Shown here one piece after another: positions 24,681 through 38,869 of a stretch of DNA of 64,000 nucleotides (the first letter of the stretch is position 1; the number at the start of each line of letters is the position of its first letter). Both the position numbers and the translations under genes were made by a program. Source of the DNA: Lanius collurio. Lineage: Eukaryota; Chordata; Aves; Passeriformes; Laniidae. The DNA is taken from contig JACBWW010000016.1 in NCBI GenBank assembly GCA_020086605.1, positions 19,394,926 to 19,458,925 of the forward strand, read 5' to 3'. The notes under the pieces are model-generated. The model did no database searches, was not told where the DNA came from, and saw only the letters and a list, made by a program, of their open reading frames with translations.

Positions 24681-27600
24681 AAAAATAATTCACAGCCCTA
24701 TAAAGGTACTTAAGTGGTAGCTTTAGTTCAGTTCATCTGGTACATGAAACTTCTGAGTTGACAGACTTCAATACCACCTGAAAGAGCCCAAGAAATAATT
24801 GCCACCACTGGAAACGAGCAACATTTGGGTACATGTTGTTTTGGGTTTGGGGAACTTTTTTTGAATATTTACAGAACCACGAGCCTTCATTTTTATTTAT
24901 AACCCAGCACAGAGACTGATTGATTCCTGCTTGCACACAGGAGGTGCGATCCAGAAGACAGCAACTTTAAATGACAGCTACAGCTTAATTGGCATCATCC
25001 AAGAGAAGCTGTCCTGCTGAAGCACTGAACCATCATTTCCCTAAGGCACCTTGGCCTTGCCACATCCCCAGTCAGCATCACTTTTGCATTTTCAGATAAA
25101 GTGCCTCAGGGCCCTTTGCTGGAAGATCTATGCCAAGGACCTCTGAAACCATGAAGCCCAGTGCCTTAAAACTTTTTGTCACAGTCTTTGATGAAAACGA
25201 GGCAGAGATTTACATTAATAAAAATCTGGACAGGTGACAATTGTCAAAGAGGTTCAGGTAACAATGGCAAGACCCTCAAAGCTGAATTAATCCTGCTTAC
25301 CTTGTACCCACAATACAACTTCTGGGGGTTAACCATAAAGTTAATGGGTTATTCCTCAAAATTCAATTAATGCCATTTGATCCGTTTCAGAAGTCTACCA
25401 GATAAGCTAAAAGGTAACACTTAGAAATATCATTTGTAGGGGAATCTACAACTTCTGAATTGCAAAGGAAACAAAAAATCATAAATGCAACCCATTGGAC
25501 AAGCAATACCAAATTTATTTTCAGATACTTGCCCAAAACCTTTCATCCAGGGTAATTTATTTCTACCTGCTTTCCTAATAGTATTTCCACTGCTTTTAGC
25601 TGGTGTTTATAAATCCTTGGCCACAGATCTTAAGGGACTTCAAGATCTTCAGTGAGATCTGCTGTTACAGAAGGTTTTGAAAACCTGATGTATGTTAAAT
25701 ATTGCCTATTCAAATCAGTACAATGACTCAGAACTCACAGCCCAAAAAGATGCTAATTCCTTTTCTTTGGGGTTTTTATCCTGGGTTACAGTCTTTAATC
25801 ATCAGTTAATATTTCTTTTTAAACAATTTATAAATATGGTGATAAAAGTCTATTCTCCAGGATTTTGAAATCTTCTGTGTGAAATAAGCAACTACTTTGA
25901 TTTAAATTCTAGGAAGACATTCAAGTCACTGTTTCCTCACCAAAGAAATTCATTTAAATTTCAAGTTTAAAGTTAAATCTAATTCTGTAACCCTGTTTAA
26001 TTAAGCAATCTTTAGCTCTTTTCACTGAGGATTTGTAACTCCCTGCTGCATTCTCACTAGAACTAGTTAGATTTGCTGAGTTTAATTTTTATCACAGTTC
26101 TCTGGCTTTCTACTTCTGTCATGTACTCCCAGGCAAAAACCACCTGTTAAAAAGCCCTACAAGCTTTCATTTGTAATAAGAGGTTAAAAATTAGAGAAAA
26201 GCAGCAGAAATGTATGCCAACTCTGACATTCCCTCAGGAAACGTTGCAAGTTAGGGAAATTTTTCAATATTATGAACTAAAGGCTTAGGCTGTCATTTCC
26301 GTGGGAATTGCTGATATTCTGCTGCTATGACTTTTGTGCAAATGAAACTCTGTGTGGGTGAGAACTGTATTTAAGTAGAGTGGCTGAGAATTTATAAAAT
26401 GCAGACAAGATGTTCTACTGCAATTTAGTAAGAATTTGCAATTGCAAACAAACAGGAAACATACCTCAAAGCCAGCTTATCAATATGCAGGTGAAAGACA
26501 GTGAAAAGAGTATCTCCCACTACAACCTCTCTTCTCCACTTTTTCTTTCAACCAAATTTATACTCATGTCACAAAATATAGCTCAGGATTGCACTAATAT
26601 GAAAAGAAATGATACCTATTTAATATATCAGCATCTTGAAAGGATGTGCACCTCGAGTTGTGGTTTGTAGAAAAAAAGATACATCTATTGTATCTCTGAT
26701 TTTATCATTTACTCTTTCTACATTTGAAATTCAAGATGGTGACTCACTTTCCAGCACATTTTCAACACAATGCAATATTGATTCTGTGAAATAATTTCCT
26801 AAAGCTACACAGAGTTTCCAGCATCCAGGTATTTTGATCAACTCCATCACTCATGTTTTGTAATCCTTTGGAAGAAGCTATGGTCATAAACCAAATAGCA
26901 AGGAAAATATTTGTAATATTCCTTAAAATCTATGTAATTTCTCTTACAAAGCCCAATTTTGAAGGATTTTTAAATAGCTACAATATCAGAATCCTGATTA
27001 TTTTTTTTTAAAACAGAAGCACTTTACCGATTTCGCTAAAGAATGAAAGCACAATTCTTACTGACTTTTTTAAAGTTTCCATTTCAACAGCAGCCAACAA
27101 GAGGAATCTTGGCAACATCAGTACAGCTGAATTGCAGATATGCATTTTAGTAATGTATCCAACCCCTTTTATTTTTTAATTTCGTAAGCAATGTATGAGC
27201 TGGTATCATTACCTTACCACTGAAGGTTTTTCCCTGCTTTTCCCTCCTGTTAGTGAGGGAAGACACTGGGCACAACGGACAAGGTATAAGAACAGAGCTC
27301 TCAGAGTGCAGAATCCCACAGATAATACAGTGAAAGGAAGGAAAACTCACATCTCATTGCATACCCTAAGCATGAATATTTAGAGTCAGTTTCATCACTG
27401 CTATATTTAAAATACCTTCCCTATAATCAGCACATCACACTGACACATGCTGGTGGTGGATATGACCCTTTATCTACAGCAAGGCTTCGTTCCTAAGCAA
27501 AATACAGAGTCTTGCATCCAAAGTGGCTATCAGACATTTCACAGAAACAACACGATGTGACAGTTCATCAGAAGAGAAAGTGAAGATGATAATTAATTGG

Positions 27601-28284
27601 AAATATGAAGGAAATTTTTGGAAGAATATAATTAGAATACTAAGACTAAACAACTCTTACATGTGAGAAAAGAGCCTTGAGGCTTTTAAGTAAAAGAGGT
27701 TGAACACATTGCTGACTTCCCAAGAAATAATGCAGGACACCACTGACCTCAGCTTTAAGTGTTCCTGAAAGTAAATTGCAGTAGCTTATGTTCGTGTTTG
27801 TAGGGTACAGCTAAATCACTATTCAGTTAACATAAATGCCTGCTTTTCATTAGATTTGATGAAATCACTAATGATTTCTTTAGACTAAAAAATTACAATC
27901 CTTTCATCTGAGGAAAATGGTCACAGATTGGTGGATGTTAGAACACCTGAAATGACTGTCTGCTTTTTCTATTTGAATCCAGATGACCAAGAAAAAAGTC
28001 AAAGTCTAACATTCTCCCTTTGGCTGTTCTAACTGTTCTACAGAACAGAATTTAAGGAATTGGTTTTTATTATTAAAATGCTGCAACAAAGATAGTCAGA
28101 GTAACGTCCCATGCTGTGGTAAAGTAGTGCACAGAGCAAAAAAATTAAAACAATAATTGAAAAATCTGGAGAGCTATGACTGCTTTTTATTAGAGATACT
28201 ATGGACTGTGTGCCAACAAGGTTGCAAACTGAAGTGGAATCTCTCCCCCTGTCCATGTACACTGTCATTCATCCTGTCAGCTCA
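24681..28284. other. AT-rich non-coding stretch, no gene recognised
   Basis: Frames are all below 90 codons. A phrase near 25102-25125 (CTCAGGGCCCTTTGCTGG) faintly recalls the L2 LINE 3' end but is too short to call. Otherwise nothing is recognisable. Confidence 0.6.
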
Positions 28285-28320
28285 TTCCCTGGCGTGACCC
28301 TGTAGGTACTCATTAAATGA
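28285..28320 (+). repeat. Possible MIR 3' tail remnant (weak)
   Basis: TTCCCTGGCGTGACC followed by TGTAGGTACTCATTAAATGA is similar to the MIR tail, which runs TGCCTGGCACATAGTAGG then CACTCAATAAATG. Only about 35 bases match, and the preceding MIR core is not visible. Confidence 0.25.
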
Positions 28321-31300
28321 AGGGGTCTTAAGTGACAAGATGGTGAAAAGAAGGCAAAAAAAAAATAAATAAATAAACCAGTTTCAGTAAGCTGAAAATT
28401 TTAAACTGTGCTAAGGAGATCTGCCATCTGGGATGCTGGAATGCAAAGAAAAGGAGCATTTGGAGCTGAGAATATGAGTCTAGTATGGGGCATATTGTTT
28501 CTACTCCTATGGATTCACCACTCTTCTTCAAGCCAACATATTCTATTTCCTATAACTTCATAGGCAAGGATCAGAAATCATCAATCAAATCTCAACAATG
28601 TCTTTCTGTCCATCATGGCAGGAAATAAACATGGATTTATTTTGGTTCAGCCTTTACTCTTCAGTCTGCCTGCACAGACATTCCCACCAGAAGCACAACT
28701 ACACACATTATACCCTACACTGCCACAAAGAGTCACAACTGCCCCACAACAGCCAGGCATTTTTGAGAGTAGCAGTAGATCCTTGCAGGTTTGAAAAAGG
28801 ATATTTTTTATGACTGTAGAGGTGTGCATATGTAGATGAAAGGAAGAGAGAAGCCCCGCCAAGTCTTACTCATCTGATGGCAGACAATTTCTTCAATCTG
28901 CACCTATTTTAAAACAGCTTTTAAAAGTATCTGTACCTACAAAGAAATAGGCAGTGTGTATTTCAAGGAGACATTTAGAATCACATAGTTTGACAGCAGA
29001 AAAGAGGGTAGAAATTTCTCTGCCCAAAGAGTGGATGGCCTTTCAATAAATCTTTAGAAACAAACGCCTCCATGACCTTGAATTTAAAGCATAGAAAAAT
29101 TCTGTTCTGTATAGGGTTATCTGTTTAACATATGCTATACCTAAAGCAGGCCACTGACCACCAAACAAATAGCAACTAAGAAGGAATTACCTGAAAATTG
29201 TCATTTCTGTGCTTTGACTGAATAATCAGAAGAGTACTTCCTCAAGTAAGTATTCACAGCCTGTCTCTCCTGCTCTCCCCTTCCCCCAAAGAGTTTAAAT
29301 TTTCTGTTTATCCTATCTAAAGGCATCCATCTGTGTTACAAGAGGTCCAGAAGAATTTGAGACTTCACTGTCACATCCCAACATCTTCCTGCACAGCTGA
29401 CTCTGCACCCTGCACTGCCACCTGGGCAGCCAACACAGCAGGGCTTGATCACCTCAAACAGCCAGGTGGGCAGCTCGTGGCTGCTTCCCTGCCACAGTGA
29501 GGCCTGAAATAAGGAGGATCCACAACATGGGATCCTGCCACCTTGCCAGTTCTGTCCCGTTCTTTCCTAATGTACCCAGCAGTAAAATTGAAAAGCTGAT
29601 CAGTTGTTTTTCCTATTTCGAGCATAGAGCACATATTAGCAAAGAACAAATTATTCTATTTTTTCATCATTCCTTGAGAAACGAAGCATCGCTTCATTCT
29701 ATCACAATGCTTTATTTGCTGTGGCATTCTGTTCAGAATGTTACTTTAAAAAATTTATGGCCACATTAAAGTCAGTCCTTGTGAGGAGAAGGAGACTGGC
29801 TGGAAGAACTGAGGTGAACACAGTTTCAGGTTATGTCAAGGCTACAGATTTCTGCCAGCATCATTGCAATGGTTGTGGATAAGTACCAGTTAAATTCCTG
29901 CTATGGGAAGAGTTCACTTGAATACTCATAATCTGAATCTACTGACCAGCATAAAGTGCAGCAACTCCATCATTACTTTATCCTGGGAAAGAGTTTCTAC
30001 TACAGGCATAGAACTCATCCATGAATCTAGAGACTGATAAAGGTTTAAATTTCTGTGGAACAGCATGCCTTTTATCCTCCAGCTTTAAAACTTTGGCTTC
30101 TATAACTCAGTAAAATCAATTCCTCAAAGAAATTCAGTGAAATGTTACCTGGCACGTCAGAAATGCACAACAAACATGACAGATATTCAACAAACTGGAT
30201 TAACAAATGCTTAACTTGCCACCTTACTGCCCAAAGTCCCTCTTCCCCTGCAAATTAGTCTGCAGAAGGACACAGCAGGAAAAAACGGTGCACAGAGACA
30301 GACATTGTCAGTGACAATGCTGAATCAGAGCTCCCCAGCCCTCAGCAGAGCTGGTATCGTCCCTGCTCACAGCAGCGCCAGACTGACTCATCCCGAGCAG
30401 GACTGTCTCAGTACCTGCAGCCTATTCCCATCCATCACCTGGAGAGCCTGCCCCGGGGTGACTGAGACACCACTGTACTGATTTGCCATTCAAGAAGGGC
30501 TTGGCTTTGAAAGCTGGCGATGGTGACTTTGCAGAGGCCGATTTACCAGGGATCCAAAGCACCAAGTGTACCACTTTTAATTTGCAATATTATATATATA
30601 CAGTAAAGGATTTATTGCTGACATTCATACTGATATCTCTACCACTAAGTCAGTCAAAAACTTGGAAAAGTCTTTAATTGAATTTTAGGCAAATCTGAAT
30701 TTCCCTTCTCTAGAAAATTTACCTACCTTCAATATTTTTAGTTACCTTATCACAAAGCCACTTAAAAGGCTTAATTTGAGACTACAGTCTGAATTAAATG
30801 CTTTTTGCATTTAAATTTAACAGAATACTCCTTAAGAGCTCCTCACTAGAGAAATTCACTTTAAGATATTTTAAGTTTCTGTAGAGGATTTTCTGAACTT
30901 CAACTACAACATATTCCTGGATTCATTTCACCCTTTGTCAGTTGCAACTCCCATGTCTACACTAAAAGGCTGAGCCTCTCAATATAGGTGTTTATATGAT
31001 CCTATTCTCTATGGACTGGCTTCACTAGATGGTAAAATACCTGGAAGCCTTTAGATACAATGGAAGAACATCAATAAAGTAAGTGGAAATGTGTTTTTAA
31101 TAAACTGATTCTAAATTTCCTTATATGCATCATAAGCTCTTGTATTCCCCAGAGGGCTTATTAGATACAGATAAAATGTTTTAGAAAATTCCTATCACCT
31201 AACTACTTTAAGCTGCATTAATCATTTTAAATTCCACCCAAATCATGAGCAAAAAGTCTGCACTTATCTAATGAATATAAATGCTTTCACTTCCATAGAT

Positions 31301-31587
31301 AAATTTCTTGGGCTGAAGTTTTACAAACATTTAATGGGAGATGTTCACAGAAAATCCATTAAACAAATAAAAGGTTGCGTGTGCAAATTTCCTGTGCAAT
31401 ATGCTGTGTGGAAATTCATCCCCTTTATTACCTAGCATTTTCTTTTCAAATATCAGGGTTGGATTTTAAATACTTAAAAGTCATTCTTTCGATACTTTGG
31501 ATTTTTTATTTTTTTATATTTCATTACTCATAATATTTCTTTAAAAGTATTTCCTTGCAAATCATTCCAAGGCTTCCCTAGCCAAGC
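28321..31587. other. Non-coding stretch, no gene recognised
   Basis: An A run continuing as (AAAT) units lies at 28356-28378. Around 29413-29469 the E-box words CCACCTGG and CCAGGTGG face each other about 40 bases apart. A mildly GC-rich patch is at 30320-30470. A short TA run is at 30589-30600. No protein or repeat family is recognised. Confidence 0.6.
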
Positions 31588-31608
31588 AAAAAAAAAAAAA
31601 AAAAAAAA
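31588..31608. repeat. A21 homopolymer tract
   Basis: There are 21 uninterrupted A residues after GCCAAGC. No AATAAA lies in the 40 bases upstream, so unlike 19.9 kb it does not look like a retrocopied tail. It is a likely site of length variation. Confidence 0.9.
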
Positions 31609-34600
31609 TGAGGAATGGCACAGAAATCTGTGGACATATTCTTAATTCATTCCCCTGGATATCTCCATTGCATACATACCACTGAAATGCAGACGTTTTG
31701 TGTGAGATTAAATTTCCTGGCTGCTACATTTATTATCTAAATAAACAGCACTTAATTCTGGCAGTTTCAATTCTGTGCTTCGGACTCTGAAATCTCTGAT
31801 CAGAAACTTTCTGTTTTCCTTTGAGATCCACAGACACCGTTCTTTCCCATTTTATAGTCTGTGTCTGTGCCGAGCTGCCAGTGGCCATCCCATAATGCCA
31901 TGGCTATAAACAAGAATATGCAGATGACACTTCCTTCTGCATTAAACTCCAGCCAGCTGTCCCAGGGTAGGATGACACCAATGACTTGATGCAGGCAGCT
32001 GGCTGAAGTGAAACCTAGATCACAGGATACCAGATTAGTCAAGGAAAAATGGCAAAGGACGGGGATTTGGGAATTCTCTGCTCAGTTTCTGTTTCAACTC
32101 CATTTGTGACATTAATCACTCAGCCCCAGAACCCCAAGAGGTAATTAGATACCAAATTTCAAAAGATTTCAATGTTTCAGTTTCCAAACCTAAGCAGATC
32201 TAAACCCTAAGTAAAATTTCCAAGTCTGATCTGAGACAAAGCTGTCAACACCAAGACTACTCTTTCTATCCCAGTACATGTCATTATACAAGACTAATTT
32301 TGGTAAAGATTGTGGCAGGGATGCATCACCTCAGTGCACTTGAGGCTCCTCTGAGTTAGGCAAGAAGCCTGAGAAGCCAACATGCCCTTCAGGTTCACAG
32401 CACAGAACAGTAGCTCATGGGCAGAGTTCAGTGCTGTTTGTGAGGCACCAACAAAATGCATTTCTGGAAGACCACAAATGAATTCAATTAGACAGAAAGC
32501 CAAAAGAGAGGCAAATCAGCCTGAAAAGAATAACACTGCCTTCAGTGTGAAAAGGGTACAAAATCTTCAGTGCCACTTAAATGGAAGGTGTGGGAATAGA
32601 AACAGTTGCACAGAGCAGCTTCTTCCTTCTCTGACTGAGCAAGTATGCTAAAAATTCAGACTACTTACATTCAGAGAAACACTAATGCAAGAGCTTCCTT
32701 GGCATATCACCTAGCACTCTGGGAACTCCACAGAAGCTAAGCAACTGGCTCACTAGGTAGGATATTTTTAAAAAGTTCAAGAAGATTAAGTGCCCAAATG
32801 CAAGAGAAATAAAGAAGTTTTATGTTTAACTCTTTTCAGCCTTCTTTGAAAATCAAGAACAGTATTCTCAGGTGAATTACAGCTTTAACTTCATAACTCC
32901 TAACTTTGCACATACTTTCTGTATTAGTAATAACTTCTCCAATAAAACTCATCCATGCAGTAAGCTCACTGAAGCCAAAGAAATTACAGCGATGACTACT
33001 TTGGTCTACTGTTTCTTAATTAGCTTCTTTCACATTCAATTGACTGTGTTTTAGCCAGCTCTACAAAACCAAAGGTTATTGTATGGAGAGTCACTTCTTT
33101 GCTGTGCTGCTTGTAAATCACCCTGATCTGCAGAAGCCTCTGCACCCAGCCCTCTCCATCTCTGCTGAGGAACAGAAGGGAGCTGCCCTGTGGCTCAGCC
33201 AGCTGGGCTCTGCAGAAGGTGCTCTGCAGGGCTGGAGATTTGCAGCTGGGAGGAGTTTGGCCACGGGCACAGGACAGGTAGGCTGCCAACATTCCCTCCT
33301 ACAGCCAGAGGAGGATGAATACTTCCAAAAGTAGTATTTGTTTTTTATCTTCACTGGCAAATTCTCTGAAGAGCACCCTGGAGACACAAACTAGCTGGAA
33401 GCACGTGATGCTGCAAGTCTCCCGTGGGGTAGGGAGAGGCAGAACTTCTGCGGTTACAGTGAGAGCACAGGGACATTTACTGACCTTGCTGGATGTTTGA
33501 ACCTACACAAATCTCAGAGAAGCTGAAAGTTTTAAAGGCTGTGTCCCTGGGGTCTACAGGGAAGAAAAAATTTTCCCAAGCTGCAGATTTTCAGTGCATA
33601 AATTAACAAGAAGAACCATGTGCAATTTCTTGGCCTTACCATATGTATTTCCCAAAAGGATACAAAGTGGGTCACACATGAATGGAGACACAGATGAATT
33701 TCTACCATCAAATATTAACAAGTCTGAGCAATTTTTTTGAATCCAAAACTCATTTCATTAGGCATTCCTGAACACATTTGAGGTTTGGAGTTAACACCAC
33801 AAGACTTCAAACACACATGTAAGTCATCTCATAACTATCCTCCACCACAAAACACTTTGGTGCTTCCACGGAGCTCTCTTCATTCATCCTTCCATATCTG
33901 AGACCAGGACCTGACATCTCTTCCTTACCTCTTTAGACCTCTGTAAACCAAATGGATCTGCTCTCCCTTCTCCAAAGACCTCCTAGTCAGGCCTCTGGCT
34001 TGGAGACGTCTGGATACATTCCCATAGTGAAGCCTCACTCAGGGTCCACACCTTGGACACATCTCAATGCACAGGACACTTTCTCACCTTATTCCTACTT
34101 TCCATCATCAGGATTTTCTGCTCTTTAAGCTACACAAAATTCAAATCCAGAGTGAAGGGAAATGTTTCACAGGTCCAGGCAGAGGTGGAAGTACAGAGAT
34201 GCAGAAGTTATTGAGATTGGTTGGTTGGTTGAGTTTTTTTACAGAGATGATTCAAACTTCACATAATCATTCAGGATGGATTTTCATAGCTACTCAGGAA
34301 GATTCGTGTAGTTTAGCTCTCCCTAGAATCCCACTCAGTATTTTTTGGACTTGCTTAAAATTTGGACTTGCCATTGCTTGTGATGGAAGCCCCTTCAATC
34401 AAAGACATAACTGTCTTGAAATGTTTGTAAGAAAATACAGGGATCAAACACAAGGAAGGAGGTTCACTACTTAAGCTGTGTTAAGGAGACATGATTTCAG
34501 CGGGGACAAGAGAAAACCAGCAGTGCAGTTCAACATGGTGAATAAGGTACTGAAATTTATTTTCTATCTTCTTAAAATTCTTAACTACAGCAAAAAAAAG

Positions 34601-36784
34601 GACAAATCTTTTTATGTTTTTTTCTCCAATAAACATGTTACAATCGCCTTCTGAAATTTTACACTCCCAGTAGGTCTACATATTCCAGAAGGAACAGCAT
34701 GATTTTTTGTCTTTTTCAGGATAGTGACAATATTTCAGGGTCTAACATAGCCCAGCTTTTAACTGCAATCCTCAAATAGTTCCTTTATTTTTTAAATATA
34801 TATAAAACTAAGGAAAAAAGGAATAGAAAGTTAAAAGTCCATTTTAAAAATCCTTCTCTCAGGAATGTAAACCAGAGTGATAAAGAACAAGGCATTTATC
34901 TTCATTTGCAGGGAACAACATAAGACAATTTGGTCTGCTTTGCCACTTGTGAATTGTTTCAGCACCCCAAATGTATGAGAAACAACACTGCTATTGTACT
35001 CATCACAGCTCTCTCTCCATATATATTTATTTATATTTTTTTAATCTTCTAAAAGGCACAAACAACCTGTCAGATATAGTCAAGCATATGCAAAATTCTA
35101 ACTAGACAGACAAAAATAATCTTTGTTCTTTTTCCCATGTGCTCTGTGGGAGTTTTGTCTTGTTTGTGTGATTGATCAGTTTGTATTTTACTTCAGCAAA
35201 ATCATTTTTCAGACACAGTACGTGCAGTTTGGAAGCAGAAAAATATTCCAGCCAGAGCTTTTACTGGACAAAACAAAGTCAATACACTGAACTGCAATGT
35301 TTAACAAGATTGCAAACTGTCCCACCAAATAATATTAGAAGCCTTCTGAGAAATAATGATTTGGGTTTTTCTTCCCAAGTACCCAGGTTGTTTCCCAAGG
35401 TGTTGGGAGGGTGGGGTGAGTGATGAACCCCAAAGAAGATTTTTAACATCCACTCTATTTACTGTAAAAAATTAAGCCTTTTGGGGATCAAATGGCAAAT
35501 GAAACATCAGAATATTGGCAGAACAAGTTAAAGCCAGCAATGAATGCATCAGTCACCTTCAGAAAAGGTCACATTTCTTTTGATCATTCTTCAGTATGCT
35601 GTATTAATAGAAGCATAGCTGTACTTCCCATGTGTTCCTCTTCATGTTCTCCCTTCCCATCTGACCTTACAATGATAGCCTCTATGAATTCCTATTTTGC
35701 CATCAGAGTATAGTAATGCTCTTTTTGTCAGCAATGAAGGTGAGAGATAGCAAGACTATCTTTCAACTGTACTACTTGGAAGACAGTTCCTTGCTTTTGC
35801 CCTTGGCAATTTTTAAATAAATTTGTTAATCATTAAGATTGCTTCCTACAACTTATCCCATAGCTTCCTTTCTTTTTGACACTAAGTTTTGTAACTTGCC
35901 TTCCTTGTACTTCTCAAACACCCTTGTTAGTGGAAGTCAATGGGAGATTGAAGCATGCACAGAAGGCAGAATTAAAATCACTGTCCATAAATTGCTTTTA
36001 ATTCATAGCAATTCTTCGAAGTTCTTTACACAAATGTGTTGACAGGCTACGCATTTCCTCAACAGAATTTACTTCTGCAAAACACCCATCTATAATAAAA
36101 TGCTTGTATTTTCTTCCCTTTAGTTATGGCAGCATTTGCTAAATTGGGTGAAACTCTACAAAATTTCTGCAGTCAGAGGGTTAAAAGCCATGAAAGTGAA
36201 AGATATCACTACAACATTGCAGACACTTTTGTGCAGATTTCCAAAGCTAAAATTGTACTTCATCCTCAGCGTAGTGTTTTTCCCTCGTGTGAATGCATGT
36301 ATTCTGCTAATCACAGTCATCCTACTTCACTGCTCAATGACGGGGGAAAGGATCTTTCATTCCCAAAATAGCTCTGATCTTATAAGTGTGCTCATCAGCC
36401 AGTTTAGACAGTGCCATTTAATTGAAGTCAATCACAGAAAAAGTATTAAAAAACAAGTTTGAAAAAGCAGTATGTATGTGGCAACAATGCAGTAAACCCT
36501 CTCCGAGCCTTCTGCCTTCACAGTATTTTTTGCCTTTGCAATATGTAACTTGATCATTTCTCTAGACAGGAATTTTTAGAATCCTCTACAAATAACTCAC
36601 AGTATCAGTAGTAATCAACACAGCAGGAGTCACCATCTTTAACATTCCTATCTTTTTTTTCTGAGCCATAATGCTGTTTACCTAGAAGTTTAAAGGAAAA
36701 TCCTGTCATTTCTGGGAAAAAAAAAAAAAATAAAAGCAGCAGGTTGATGTTTCAGTGTGTTTGTGATATACTCATCCCTTACTC
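31609..36784. other. Non-coding stretch, no gene recognised
   Basis: A GC-richer patch at about 33130-33300 is open on both strands without known similarity. A 135-codon plus frame at 34067-34474 includes a GGTT repeat (about 34219-34231) and has no recognisable domain. Near 36108-36125 a TTTTCTTCCCTTTAG acceptor-like sequence precedes an 81-codon frame (36126-36371), but no matching donor or known protein is evident. A run of 14 A is at 36717-36730. Confidence 0.55.
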
Positions 36785-36900
36785 TGACACTCTGAGTGAC
36801 CTTAGGCATTTCAATTGACCTCTGTAAACCTCAGTCAGCTCAGCTAAAAGACAGAGCCCCTTTGAAAAGCAGATGTTGTATCAGTGCTGCGTTTTCCTGG
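36785..36900 (+). repeat. MIR-type SINE remnant
   Basis: TGAGTGACCTTAGGCATTTC, then AATTGACCTCTGTAAACC, then TCAGT follows base for base the MIR core order (TGTGTGACCTTGGGCAAGTC, ACTTAACCTCTCTGAGCC, TCAGT) at roughly three matches in four. The remainder (AAAAGACAGAGC... to GGATAAATGCATTTAAAA) fits a decayed MIR tail loosely. MIRs are old amniote tRNA-derived SINEs that survive only as such relics in birds. Called from the remembered consensus. Confidence 0.65.
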
Positions 36901-38859
36901 ATAAATGCATTTAAAATTAAAAGAAAGCTATGACTGTTCAATGACCTTTCAGTACACTTAATGTCAAGGGCCTTTCTTTCGGAGACTGAGTGTCTATCTG
37001 GAATTGTTAATGCAATTTAAAGGAAAAAGAGGAAAATCAAATTGTAACAGCTCAGAGAGATGCAGAGGTAGGGATTGCCTTTTCATTGATATTATATGCT
37101 TTGGCTCAATCACGTCTTTTCTGTGGGTCTAATTCAAGATAAATCATTTACAGTATTTTAATAGCTTATATTCATGCAGCTTTTCATTTTAAGTTCTGTA
37201 TTAATGGTGGATCTTTCATACCAAAACCTCTCAAAATACATCCAAACTTAAACTTTAATCAAAAAAACCCCAAACTGACAGGAAGCTAAGACACAGCCCT
37301 GGGTATGTGCAAAAAAAAAAAAGAAAACACAGTTTACATAATAAGGCTCCAATCTCCCACAATATCCCTAGGCCCTGCCATCTGAGCATGGATGTTTGCA
37401 CTTGTCAGGTACTGATTGCACACGCCGCGCTGAGCAGCTGTGAACCCCCGGCACAGTGAGCAGGACAGGCTTTGGTGGCCCCGGTGACAGCCCCAGGGCT
37501 GGGGACAGCTCCGGCAGCGGCTCAGCAGCCCCAGAGTGGGCAGCAGTAGGTGCTCAGCAGCTCCTCTGCCAGTGACTCAGCACATAGAAACACATTCCAG
37601 AGTGGTTCAGCGGAATCTCCTGTGGACTTTAAATCCTTTTAATCGCTGCCTGCTCTTTTCACCATTGTATCCCCCTGCTCTTAAGGCAAAATATTCCAAT
37701 ATTCTCCAATCTTTTTTTTTCCCAAGTCCAGCAAACCAGATGTTTTATTCATCTAATAAGGCTAAATCGGTTACCAATCACTCCTTAACTGGATCCACAT
37801 GTGTCTTCATTTAAATGAAACTGCTTTTAGTGCAGCTCTCCAGGAAGTATTGTCTTAAGACAGGCCAGATTCTGCTTACTATTATTTCCCCTATTACACT
37901 AGTGCAACGACTTGCAAAGTACAAATACATCACTATTTCACACAGTAAAGCCATCCCAAGTTTCTCTCATCACCGATGCTCCCATAAGTATCAGGAAAAC
38001 AGAAAGAAAAAGTAAACACAGTATTAGAAATTCCCACATCCCAAATCCATAACTGCTTCTAAGCCTTTGCCAAACCTATGTGCGCTGTAGATCCTTGCTG
38101 TAAATCTGCTGGAATGTCAGCTTTAAGGGAGAGCGCTGTTAACTCCATGTAGTGATGCACTGCGCCCCCAAACTCCAGGAAAAGGTGACAAAGAAGCTGG
38201 TTTGGTGTTTGACTTGATCCTCAGCCCCACACCACACAGTTCACCTGAAGCACCTGGTTGCAGCAGACTGTTGGGGCAGAAACCTTGTGCAGAAAGTGAA
38301 TTTTTTGTACATTTGCTGAGCTACTGTACAGGGAGGGAGGAAACATGCCCAGACCATCAATATCTGTCACCTCCCCAGTGGCCACTGCCCACTTCCTTGA
38401 GGAGGACAACATAGAGTCCTTCTCCTCTAGCCCTCCCAGTTCACAGCCTGGTATTGCCATTAAAGAATATCAAAAGCAGCAATTATTTATCAATAAAGAG
38501 GGATAACAAGTAGGAGTTTTAATGTTCCAATATTACTATTAAACAAACACAATTACTGTAGTTTTTATGCATAATTTTCATTATCTTCTGTTGGTTTCAG
38601 TTCTCTGCATAAAAAAAGAAATTTTAAGGCCTTTCTAATAAAAAGATTCAAATACTGTTTATGCTTTGCAGTCTTGTAAATAGTAGTTGACTTTATCACT
38701 TGAAAACATTCTGAATAATTTTGTATCATTCTCTGAAGACTATTGACTGAATTCCCTAAGATATTTTGGGAGTCTCTTTCTACATTTAGATACCTAAGTT
38801 GATACCTGGAGACTGTTGAATTGTCCATGCACTCAGACCAACAAAACTTACAAAAAATA
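36901..38859. other. Non-coding stretch with two GC-richer patches
   Basis: A 12-A run is at 37311-37322. A GC-rich patch at about 37421-37565 carries several CpGs (ACGCCGCGCTG, CTCCGGCAGCGG). A second, milder patch is at 38220-38450. Frames across them are short and overlap on both strands. No family recognised. The 38565-38869 part is the downstream tail of a 201-codon minus frame whose upstream half is CR1 (next entry); this tail itself has no clear CR1 similarity. Confidence 0.55.
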
Positions 38860-38869
38860 TATTGAAGGG

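Noticed and set aside
25100..25130. CTCAGGGCCCTTTGCTGG, recalling the L2 LINE 3' end
   Set aside because: The match is under 20 bases and the surrounding L2 blocks are absent.
34067..34474. 135-codon plus-strand reading frame
   Set aside because: It has no recognisable domain, includes a GGTT simple repeat, and has no supporting splice or promoter context.
36108..36371. Acceptor-like TTTTCTTCCCTTTAG followed by an ATG frame
   Set aside because: No donor site, no known protein, and a second overlapping frame on the same strand make a real exon unlikely.
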